DNA of 64,000 nt from Noviherbaspirillum cavernae (GTDB lineage: Bacteria > Pseudomonadota > Gammaproteobacteria > Burkholderiales > Burkholderiaceae_D), in contig NZ_QYUN01000002.1 of NCBI RefSeq assembly GCF_003590875.1, positions 1,612,001 through 1,676,000 of the forward strand, written 5' to 3'. How positions within the stretch are numbered: the first letter of the stretch is position 1; each line of letters opens with the position of its first letter. This document shows, one piece after another, positions 22,967-29,723 of the stretch. The position numbers and the translations under genes were made by a program. Under the pieces are notes generated by a model, which saw only the letters and a program-made list of their open reading frames with translations, was not told where the DNA came from and did no database searches.

Positions 22967-23412
22967 TTTCAGAGGCAGGAGCGCGCGCAGCGTGCGATCG
23001 GGACTCGAAGGAGTGGGCTTGCAAGCTCAACTGCGGACTGCGATATGCAGGCGAATCCCTCTGTCTCCGCCAAAATCTACAAGCCCCGGGAGGGGCTTTT
23101 TTCATATGCAAGGACCAGCGGCGCATTGCGCGTGATTGTGATTCAAGGGGGAGTCCACGCGTGTTCTGCGAAACGTGGATGAGCCGCCCATCTCCGCCGA
23201 ACATCACTACTCTTGCCTGAGCCGCCATGGTGTGTGCACATCAATGTTTTTCATGCAGCCCACGGCAATCGCATCCTCACACCGTGACCTGGTATCTGCG
23301 TTCGCGTGCCGACAATCGGTTCAGCGCGCAACCGCAGCGATGCGGGTTCTACTTCATGAATCTAGACGCTATACAGCCTGGTGTTGCGATTGCGTAGCTC
23401 CTCGTCGCTCGA
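22967..23412. other. Gene-poor spacer after tRNA-Ser
   Basis: Apart from the partial tRNA-Ser repeat, about 450 bases hold no gene I can support. The sequence has short inverted patches (GCGCGCGC, CTTGCAAG) and two loosely similar blocks, around 22975-23030 and 23105-23160, which could be decayed tandem copies. Short frames here, including one antisense to the tRNA, look spurious. Confidence 0.5.
23052..23102 (+). repeat. Decayed copy of tRNA-Ser 3' end plus terminator
   Basis: This stretch repeats the last 21 bases of tRNA-Ser with one change (CCCTCTGTCTCCGCCA versus CCCTCCGTCTCCGCCA). It also repeats the following spacer and the terminator hairpin (AAGCCCC GGGA GGGGCTT plus a T-run). About 43 of 49 positions agree with the true copy at 22913-22962. 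No complete tRNA can be folded upstream of it. A third, much weaker echo (CATCTCCGCC) is at about 23189. Confidence 0.75.
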
Positions 23413-24024
23413 TCAGACCGAAAATGCTCCACGCGAAAGCATTTGTACATGGATGCGAATGTCGTCGGGCCATTGTTCGATCTGTGCGTTGAAACGTTCG
23501 GGGGCGTTGGCGAACAATGCGCGCGTTGCTTCTTCGAAGCCGGCGTAGTTGCCTGCCATGGCGGACATGAAGCGGTATGTCGCTTCGCGCGACTGACGCA
23601 TTTGGTCTTGGTCGGCATTGGCGCGGCTGGCCTGCTCCACAAGTTTGCGTAATGCCACGGACGCACCGCCTTCCTGAGTGCTTAACCAGTCCCAGTGACG
23701 CGGTAGCAACGTGACCTCACGAGCGACAACGCCAAGTTTCGGACGTCCTCTGGAGGGACGTGCTGCCGTTTCGACGGGAGTGCTGCTGTCGACTGAGGCA
23801 TTGGTGGCGATGCGAGTGAGGCGGTTCAGCACATCGTCCGTTGTGCCTCGAAAATCGACCTCGATCCGGTTGCAGGTGGTGTCGTCGAAAATCATTACGG
23901 CCGCCTGCTCCTCATCACTCACGAGCGTTTTCACCTGTTTCGCCACTGCGGAGAGGTCGCCGGAAACGATCCGCCTTGTGCCGATAAAAGCGGTACATGT
24001 TCCCCGGTGGTTTTCCATGATCAT
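23413..24024 (-). CDS. DUF2239 family protein
   Basis: A 203-aa protein of the uncharacterised DUF2239 family. It begins MIMENHRGTCTAFIGTRRIVSGDLSAVA. The middle has an AT-hook-like RPSRGRPKLGVVAREVTLLPRHWDWL segment, which recalls DNA-binding or ribbon-helix motifs, and the C-terminal half is helical. The ATG at 24024 has AGGAGA 3 bases upstream; the ATG at 24018 is equally possible. A longer in-frame reading back to 24183 crosses the promoter and is unlikely. It stands alone, convergent with lysC and tRNA-Ser and divergent from flhDC. A function cannot be assigned. Its promoter is flanked by inverted repeats, so it is probably repressor-controlled. Confidence 0.8.
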   Translation of the reverse strand: MIMENHRGTCTAFIGTRRIVSGDLSAVAKQVKTLVSDEEQAAVMIFDDTTCNRIEVDFRGTTDDVLNRLTRIATNASVDSSTPVETAARPSRGRPKLGVVAREVTLLPRHWDWLSTQEGGASVALRKLVEQASRANADQDQMRQSREATYRFMSAMAGNYAGFEEATRALFANAPERFNAQIEQWPDDIRIHVQMLSRGAFSV

Positions 24025-24052
24025 GCTTCTCCTGACAGTGGGTGAGGGTCTA

Positions 24053-24081
24053 AATTTACCCGGATATAAAATTACCGTCAA
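24053..24081 (-). promoter_or_regulatory. Promoter of the DUF2239 gene
   Basis: On the minus strand, TTGACG (24076-24081) and TAAATT (24053-24058) are 17 bases apart, about 30 bases before the start codon. Confidence 0.65.
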
Positions 24082-24096
24082 TAACACCCGGGTAAA
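24055..24096. promoter_or_regulatory. Operator-like inverted repeat around the DUF2239 promoter
   Basis: TTTACCCGG (24055-24063) and CCGGGTAAA (24088-24096) are perfect 9-bp inverted arms. One overlaps the -10 and the other lies just upstream of the -35. The distal arm also contains the palindrome ACCCGGGT. The layout suggests a repressor dimer pair, for example of the TetR type, but no regulator gene is adjacent. Confidence 0.6.
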
Positions 24097-24102
24097 AATA
24101 GA

Positions 24103-24690
24103 ATTTCGTTGAGGTATGCGTGCCGAAGGAGAGCTGAAACTACTTGCGAAAAAAATTTGCAAATAAATGATTATCAAATGCAACTTTCCGAAATTTATTC
24201 AGTCATATCCCTAAATTCGATATCTGCAATGCCGTTAAGTAACCAACAGGCGGTTTCTTTGCTGGATACCCAACGATACTCAAATGGCGTTTTTTTCGGG
24301 CGGCACTAGCTTGGCTCGAAATTTCCGGACAAATACGCGTTCATTTGTTGCAGGAATTCAACGAAATTTGCCAGCCAATGCACATTGGTACAGGCAAAAT
24401 CTGCTGAATTGGTTGGCATTCCCATGACGGCAGATCGAGCGGGCTGCAGACACGTGTTTGCATGCTCATCAGCCTGAATGCAAGTCTCCACGCCGTTTCT
24501 CGCGGCATTTTCTCTACCCGCCTTGAGCGCGGTTCCTTGTTTGTAGGACAAATACCTACAATGCTGTCAGCATCTCCTCCGACGAAAAATACCGACTGGT
24601 ACCTATTCCCCGTGCCTTGCGGCGCAAGCAGAATTCATTTACCGGCAATCCAAAAATACAACCCGGTGCTTAATGGATAGGGGAATGAAC
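24103..24690. other. Long AT-rich leader upstream of flhDC
   Basis: About 590 bases separate the DUF2239 promoter from flhD. The first third is notably AT-rich compared with the window. No open frame here has recognisable content. The part next to flhD carries the inverted repeat and -10 candidate listed separately. A long control region is expected before a master operon that integrates many signals. Confidence 0.5.
24541..24562 (+). promoter_or_regulatory. Palindrome overlapping a -10 candidate upstream of flhD
   Basis: TTGTAGG, 7 bases, CCTACAA is a perfect inverted repeat. Its right arm overlaps TACAAT (24557-24562), a good -10; the -35 region (TCCTTG, 17 bases upstream) is poor. The arms resemble TAGGA/TCCTA-type sites of NarL/FixJ-family regulators such as RcsB. 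It lies about 130 bases before flhD. Confidence 0.5.
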
Positions 24691-25008
24691 ATGAACACGA
24701 ACGACATGATGGCCGAAATTCGTGACGCCAATTTGAGCTACCTGATGCTTGCTCAACAGATGATCCGTTCCGACAAGGCCACGGCGATCTTCCGTCTCGG
24801 AATCAGCGGCGAGATTGCCGACCTGATCGAAGGTCTCAATAATGCGCAGATTCTCAAACTCGCCGGTACCAACATGATGCTGGCGCGCTTCCGCTTCGAC
24901 GATCGTGCAATCCTGGGCATGCTGACCAACTACAACAAGGATCGTGAACTGGCGCAGTCGCATGCGGCGATCCTGATGGCTTGCCAATCCGTTGAAGAAA
25001 TCTCGTAA
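24691..25008 (+). CDS. flhD: Flagellar master regulator FlhD
   Basis: FlhD, with FlhC, forms the D4C2 activator that turns on class II flagellar promoters with sigma-70. The 105-aa protein matches the family: MAEIRDANLSYLMLAQQMIRSDKATAIFRLGIS, then a helix-turn-helix-like end. The ATG at 24691 is chosen because AGGGGA lies 6 bases upstream; in-frame ATGs at 24673 and 24685 lack usable spacing. It heads the motility region and is followed by flhC after 150 bases. Confidence 0.95.
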   Translation: MNTNDMMAEIRDANLSYLMLAQQMIRSDKATAIFRLGISGEIADLIEGLNNAQILKLAGTNMMLARFRFDDRAILGMLTNYNKDRELAQSHAAILMACQSVEEIS

Positions 25009-25158
25009 GACCCTCCTTTAGAACTCATTTCATAAATGACCGGGTGCGGAACGGTGTCTGGGCGGAGATGTCGCCTGACTTCGGTTCGTTCATGCGCGCA
25101 GTTTATGAAATCGGTTCTGGTTATTTTTCGACATTGAATACTCGAACGGGGTCAGGAA

Positions 25159-25719
25159 ATGACTAAGAAGAGCGTGGTCACGGAAGTCCAGGAAATTCAG
25201 TTGGCCATCGAGCTGATCAACCTCGGCGCACGCTTGCAGCTGCTGGAATCGGAAACGTCGTTGTCGCGCGAGCGCCTGCTGAAGCTGTACAAGGAGCTCA
25301 AGGGCGTTTCGCCGCCGAAGGGCATGCTGCCGTTCTCCACCGATTGGTTCATCACCTGGCAGCCGAATATCCATTCGTCCCTGTTCATCAACATCCACAA
25401 GTATCTGGTCGAGCATGCCCGCATTTCCGGCATCGGGGCCGTGATGAAGGCGTACAAGCTCTATCTGGAGCAGGTCGGACCGGACGCCAGCGGGGAGCAG
25501 GTTCTTTCGCTGACACGGGCGTGGACGCTGGTGCGATTTTTCGAAAGCAAGATGCTCACGACAGCCTGCTGCAGCAAGTGCAAGGGCGAGTTCGTGGTGC
25601 ACAAGCTGGACCTGCACAACCATTACACCTGCGGCTTGTGCCACATGCCTTCACGCGCCGGGAAGACAAAGAAGGCGAAGGAAGAGGCTGCGTCCATCGC
25701 GGCGGAAGTCGCTGCTTGA
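25159..25719 (+). CDS. flhC: Flagellar master regulator FlhC
   Basis: FlhC is the second, DNA-contacting subunit of the FlhD4C2 activator. At 186 aa it has typical length. Its zinc site is complete: C138-x2-C141 and C158-x2-C161 (CSKC and CGLC). The preceding helical region includes SLSRERLLKLYKEL and GMLPFSTDWF, both characteristic. AGGAA precedes the ATG. A 150-base gap to flhD could allow some independent control, but the pair should form one operon. Confidence 0.96.
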   Translation: MTKKSVVTEVQEIQLAIELINLGARLQLLESETSLSRERLLKLYKELKGVSPPKGMLPFSTDWFITWQPNIHSSLFINIHKYLVEHARISGIGAVMKAYKLYLEQVGPDASGEQVLSLTRAWTLVRFFESKMLTTACCSKCKGEFVVHKLDLHNHYTCGLCHMPSRAGKTKKAKEEAASIAAEVAA

Positions 25720-25755
25720 GCGATATTTCTCTCGTATCGAAACAAGGTCGGATTC

Positions 25756-26553
25756 ATGAACGGCGTGCGCTCGGGCACGGGCGTATCGCACGATAGCTCG
25801 CTGTTGAACAAGCCTGCGGTACAGGCGGCACTGATTCAGGCTGCGTCGTTTGCGGTCGTCGTGGCGATTGCCTATGCGCTGCCTTTGCTGTCTGCGGCAC
25901 CGCTGACGATCGTCGGCGCGGCTCTGCTGCAGGGGGCATTCGCAGCGCTGATCTCGCGCTTGCTCAAGTTGGCGCCGTGGTGGCTGCCGATTCAAGCCGT
26001 GTTTCCGATCGCGTTGGTCGCGATGCTGTCGGTGCGGCTTCCCCCCGAAATATTCCTCGTTGCGTTCGTCGCACTGCTTGGGTTGTACTGGACCACGTTC
26101 CGAACCCAGGTGCCGTTCTATCCATCCGGACCGAAGACCTGGGATGCCGTGCTCGACATTTTGCCGGCCGATCGGCCGATTCGATTCATTGATGTCGGCA
26201 GCGGATTGGGCGGGCTGGTGCTGCGTCTTGCGGAAGCGCGGACGGATAGCGTATTCGTCGGCATCGAGCTGGCACCGCTGCCATGGCTTGCCAGTTTGCT
26301 GCGCAAATGGATACGCCGCAGCGCGGCGCATTTCACGCGGGGCGATTACGGCCGACTCGATTTTGCGGCATACGATGTCGTGTTTGCCTATCTGTCGCCG
26401 GCAGCCATGCCGGCGCTGTGGCAGAAGGCGCACGCGGAAATGCGGACAGGCACGCTCTTGCTCAGTTACGAGTTCGACGTGCCGGCGAGCGAGCCGCATT
26501 TCGTTCACGTGCCGGTTGACGGCGGCCCGGCCCTTTACGGCTGGCATATGTAG
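25756..26553 (+). CDS. Membrane protein with SAM-dependent methyltransferase-like domain
   Basis: A 265-aa protein in two parts. The N-terminal half has four hydrophobic helices (about 28-46, 49-68, 74-94, 97-114). The C-terminal half has a class I methyltransferase-like fold with the SAM-binding motif DVGSGLGG at 146-153, an acidic end of the second strand (VGIELAPLPW) and a YDVVFAYLSP motif-IV-like segment. It starts 36 bases after flhC and precedes motA, so it may be co-expressed with flhDC. The substrate is unknown, and a motility role is inferred only from position. Confidence 0.75.
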   Translation: MNGVRSGTGVSHDSSLLNKPAVQAALIQAASFAVVVAIAYALPLLSAAPLTIVGAALLQGAFAALISRLLKLAPWWLPIQAVFPIALVAMLSVRLPPEIFLVAFVALLGLYWTTFRTQVPFYPSGPKTWDAVLDILPADRPIRFIDVGSGLGGLVLRLAEARTDSVFVGIELAPLPWLASLLRKWIRRSAAHFTRGDYGRLDFAAYDVVFAYLSPAAMPALWQKAHAEMRTGTLLLSYEFDVPASEPHFVHVPVDGGPALYGWHM

Positions 26554-26620
26554 ACGACCGTGCCTTCGCCGTCATTTTCCATTCGTGGTACGGCGCGCGG
26601 ACCGCAGCACATTTCCACAC

Positions 26621-26647
26621 TCAAGTTATTTTCTTTCGGACCGTTAT
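26621..26647 (+). promoter_or_regulatory. Sigma-28-like promoter of motA
   Basis: TCAAGTTA (26621-26628), 11 bases, ACCGTTAT (26640-26647). It resembles the TAAAGTTT-N11-GCCGATAA consensus of FliA and the flgK promoter in this window, and lies about 120 bases before motA. Confidence 0.55.
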
Positions 26648-26776
26648 TCAATTGAAAGCCGGCTTTAGGGTGTCTGTTCGAACCTTTGCGCCAGCGGGCA
26701 GGTTGTTATCCTGTTGGCTGGTTGGCAAAATGGCTGGTCAATGACACTGATCCTTTCTTGAGACGGAGTATCTCCC

Positions 26777-27637
26777 TTGTTAGTCATCGTTGGATACATC
26801 ATTGTTGTCGCTTCCGTCTTTGGCGGTTTTGCAATGTCGGGCGGACATCTGGCCGCGCTTTTCCAGCCGCTCGAACTGTTGATGATCGGCGGCGCGGCTG
26901 TAGGTGCGTTCCTGGTAGGGAACAGCGTCAAGGCGATCAAGGCGACGTTCAAGGTATTGCCGAGCCTGCTCAAGGGCTCCAAGTACACGAAGGATCTGTA
27001 CATGGAGCTGATGACGCTGCTGTTCGAGATTCTCACCAAGGTGCGCAAGGAAGGACTGATGTCCATCGAGGGCGACATCGAGATGCCGGAGGAAAGCCCG
27101 ATCTTCAGCAAGTATCCGAGCGTCCTGGCCGATCACCACATTGTCGAGTTCATCACCGACTACTTGCGGCTCATGGTGTCGGGGAATATGGACGCGTTCC
27201 AGATCGAAAACCTGATGGACAACGAGATCGAAACGCATCATGCCGAAGGCGAAGTGCCGGTGCATTGCATTTCCAAGGTCGGCGATGCATTACCGGCGTT
27301 CGGTATCGTGGCGGCAGTGATGGGGGTGGTCCATACGATGGAATCGGTCGGATTGCCGCCGGCGGAACTGGGGATATTGATCGCACATGCGCTGGTCGGC
27401 ACCTTCCTTGGCATTCTGCTGGCGTACGGATTCGTCGGTCCGCTCGCTACTGCACTTGAGCAGAAACTGCATGAGTCATCAAAGATGTTCCAGTGCGTGA
27501 AAGTGACCTTGCTGGCGAGTCTGAACGGTTATGCACCGGCGCTTGCCGTTGAATTCGGTCGCAAGGTCCTGTTCTCGACGGAGCGCCCGTCGTTCGTCGA
27601 ACTGGAAGAACACATCAAGCAGTCCAAGTCGAAGTAA
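26777..27637 (+). CDS. motA: Flagellar stator protein MotA
   Basis: MotA is the proton-channel subunit of the stator that drives the flagellar rotor from the inner membrane. It is 286 aa with four membrane segments. The cytoplasmic loop has R90 and E98 at the positions that in E. coli contact FliG (KVRKEGLMSIE). The channel prolines lie in PAFGIVAAVMG and in the last membrane segment. The start is TTG at 26777, with GGAG 8 bases upstream and the normal N-terminus MLVIVGYIIV. It is followed by motB and the chemotaxis genes. Confidence 0.96.
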   Translation: MLVIVGYIIVVASVFGGFAMSGGHLAALFQPLELLMIGGAAVGAFLVGNSVKAIKATFKVLPSLLKGSKYTKDLYMELMTLLFEILTKVRKEGLMSIEGDIEMPEESPIFSKYPSVLADHHIVEFITDYLRLMVSGNMDAFQIENLMDNEIETHHAEGEVPVHCISKVGDALPAFGIVAAVMGVVHTMESVGLPPAELGILIAHALVGTFLGILLAYGFVGPLATALEQKLHESSKMFQCVKVTLLASLNGYAPALAVEFGRKVLFSTERPSFVELEEHIKQSKSK

Positions 27638-27675
27638 TCAGGCCTGGCAACCAGAACAACCACAGGGAATTCGAC

Positions 27676-28617
27676 ATGGCAGAGGAAGGGCAGCGGCCCA
27701 TCGTCGTAAAGAAAATAAAGAAGGGCGGCGGCCATCACGGCGGCGCCTGGAAGATCGCCTACGCCGATTTCGTCACGGCGATGATGGCGTTCTTCCTGTT
27801 GATGTGGCTGCTGGGTTCGACGGCAAAAGGAGATCTGCAGGGGATTGCAGAGTACTTCAAGACCCCGCTCAAGGTCGCCATGGCAGGCGGCAGCGGAAGC
27901 GGTGACAGCTCAAGCGTGCTGCAGGGCGGCGGCAGGGACCTGACGCGCAAGGACGGTCAGCTCCAGAATGGGGAAGAGGCTTCGCCGAGGAGGGTCAATA
28001 TGCCGACGGCGGCCAGCATGCAGGCTGCGCAAGCGGAACTGGAGCGGATGGAATTGGCCCGCCTGAAAGCCTTGAAGCAGCGCATCGAGGAGGCTATCGA
28101 AGCGCGCCCGGCGCTGAAGCAGTTCAGGAAGCAGCTCCTTCTCGACATCACCACCGAGGGACTGCGCATTCAGATCGTGGACGAACAGAACAGGCCCATG
28201 TTCGCGCTGGCCAAGGCCGAGCTTCAGCCCTATACCAGGGAAATCCTGCTTGAGATAGGCCACTTCCTGAACGATATGCCGAACAGGATCAGTCTGTCCG
28301 GCCACACCGATGCCACCCCTTACGCCAGCGGCGAAAAGTACTACAGCAACTGGGAGCTTTCGGCCGACCGCGCGAACGCATCGCGCAGGGCGCTGGTGGC
28401 GGGCGGCATGGATGAGGTCAAGTTGTTGCGGGTGGTCGGATTGTCGTCGGCGGTGCTGTTCGACAAGGAAGATCCCTTTAATCCTGTCAACCGCCGTATT
28501 AGTATTATTGTCATGAACAAGAAAGCGGAGGAATCCGCACTCAAGGACGGCGGAACCATCGAGGTTACGAGCGGAGCGCAAGTCAGACAGGAACTTGGCA
28601 GTGCGAGCGCGCGATAG
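27676..28617 (+). CDS. motB: Flagellar stator protein MotB
   Basis: MotB anchors the stator to peptidoglycan and provides the proton-binding Asp. The single N-terminal membrane helix follows the basic cytoplasmic tip, and the Asp is D31 in KIAYADFVTAMMAFFLLMW. A linker with the plug region follows, then the OmpA-like domain with LSGHTDATPYASG and NWELSADRANASRRAL. Length is 313 aa. It lies 38 bases after motA. Confidence 0.96.
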   Translation: MAEEGQRPIVVKKIKKGGGHHGGAWKIAYADFVTAMMAFFLLMWLLGSTAKGDLQGIAEYFKTPLKVAMAGGSGSGDSSSVLQGGGRDLTRKDGQLQNGEEASPRRVNMPTAASMQAAQAELERMELARLKALKQRIEEAIEARPALKQFRKQLLLDITTEGLRIQIVDEQNRPMFALAKAELQPYTREILLEIGHFLNDMPNRISLSGHTDATPYASGEKYYSNWELSADRANASRRALVAGGMDEVKLLRVVGLSSAVLFDKEDPFNPVNRRISIIVMNKKAEESALKDGGTIEVTSGAQVRQELGSASAR

Positions 28618-28669
28618 CGAAGCGCATGCCGGTAGTGGTAACGAGCGCTGTTTGGGGACAGGACTTTTC

Positions 28670-29218
28670 ATGACAGAAAATGCATTGCCAGGCTCTCAGG
28701 TGAAACGCCTGCTATCCAACTTGTCGGAGCACAGCACGCAGCATTTGACCGAGGCAGAGACCGATCTGGTACAGACTGGCATTCTGCTTGGCGAAGCCAT
28801 CGAGAAGCTCGGTACAAGTTTCATGGCGATTCACGATGCCATCACGGCGCAGCAGCAGGCAGTCGACATGCTACTGTCCGGCGCAGAGCCCACCTTGGAA
28901 ATCACCGAACTCATCAAGGCGAAACAGCAGGAGATCGGTCAGCATGTGAATGCGGCAGTGACCGGCTTGCAGTTTCAGGACATGACCAACCAATTGATCG
29001 GCAGGGCGGTCCGGCGTGTCACCGGCTTGCGCGATGTGCTGGAGCAGATAGGTGCCGGCAGTGCCGGCGTGTCGGCCGAGGGCGGCACGGAACAGATCAA
29101 CATGACACTGAACGATATCAACAGAGCATTGGAAGAGCAAAGCCTGAAGCTCGAAAGCGAGTTGTGGAAAGCGGTTTGCCAGACTCATATGGAAAGCGGC
29201 GATATCGAACTGTTTTAA
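28670..29218 (+). CDS. Short CheZ-like chemotaxis protein
   Basis: A 182-aa, almost entirely helical protein. Residues 98-112 read TGLQFQDMTNQLIGR, which matches the CheZ active region: D104 and Q108 stand in the D-x3-Q arrangement of E. coli CheZ D143/Q147, which removes phosphate from CheY-P. No clear C-terminal CheY-binding helix of standard CheZ is recognisable, though the end (ESGDIELF) is acidic-hydrophobic. It lies between motB and the first cheY. The ATG at 28670 is preferred to an upstream in-frame start overlapping motB. CheY-P phosphatase is the likely role but remains an inference. Confidence 0.7.
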   Translation: MTENALPGSQVKRLLSNLSEHSTQHLTEAETDLVQTGILLGEAIEKLGTSFMAIHDAITAQQQAVDMLLSGAEPTLEITELIKAKQQEIGQHVNAAVTGLQFQDMTNQLIGRAVRRVTGLRDVLEQIGAGSAGVSAEGGTEQINMTLNDINRALEEQSLKLESELWKAVCQTHMESGDIELF

Positions 29219-29300
29219 CGATTGCAGATACTGGAAAAGCGGGTGTACGGCGTCATGGCAGGACGCCGGCCCTTCAACGAAAAAGCGGGAGTAACAGGAA

Positions 29301-29666
29301 ATGGCGAAATCAATTCTGGCTGTAGACGACTCAGGTTCATTGCGGCAAATGGTGGTGTTCAGTCTGCGAGCAGCTGGCTACCAGGTCACCGAGGCGGTGG
29401 ATGGACAGGACGGTCTCGACAAGGCAAAGACCCAGGTGTTCGACCTGGTATTGACGGATCAGAACATGCCACGGATGGACGGGCTGATGCTGATCCGGTC
29501 CTTGCGCCAGCTGCCGACATATCAGAAAGTGCCGATTCTCATGCTGACCACCGAGTCCAGCGATGAAATGAAGGCGAAGGGCAGGGCTGCCGGTGCTAAC
29601 GGCTGGCTGGTCAAGCCGTTCGACCCGAATCGCCTCACCGAGGTGGTGAAAAAAGTCATTGGCTGA
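29301..29666 (+). CDS. cheY: Chemotaxis response regulator CheY (first copy)
   Basis: A 121-aa single-domain receiver. The acidic pair D9/D10 and phospho-acceptor D53 (LTDQNMPRMDG) are present, as are the switch Thr (MLTTESSDEM) and the Lys in LVKPFD. It has no output domain. It lies 15 codons or so before cheA with the CheZ-like gene upstream. It differs clearly from the second receiver at 39338, which looks more like E. coli CheY. It may act on the motor, as a phosphate sink, or on another target. Confidence 0.9.
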   Translation: MAKSILAVDDSGSLRQMVVFSLRAAGYQVTEAVDGQDGLDKAKTQVFDLVLTDQNMPRMDGLMLIRSLRQLPTYQKVPILMLTTESSDEMKAKGRAAGANGWLVKPFDPNRLTEVVKKVIG

Positions 29667-29723
29667 CCAGGGTTAGTCGAATGCAACAAGAAAAACGCAC
29701 AGCGCCAACGACGGAGTCCGACA

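Noticed and set aside
22893-23228. Minus-strand open frame of 111 codons across tRNA-Ser
   Set aside because: It is antisense to the tRNA and its terminator, and its end (LAETEGFEPSIQV) is the familiar false translation of a tRNA gene.
24306-24551. Minus-strand open frame of 81 codons upstream of flhD
   Set aside because: No recognisable motif or ribosome-binding site, and it overlaps the probable flhDC control region.
22934-24690. Genomic island inserted at tRNA-Ser
   Set aside because: The partial tRNA copy lies only 139 bases downstream, there is no integrase, and the DUF2239 gene is outside the two copies.
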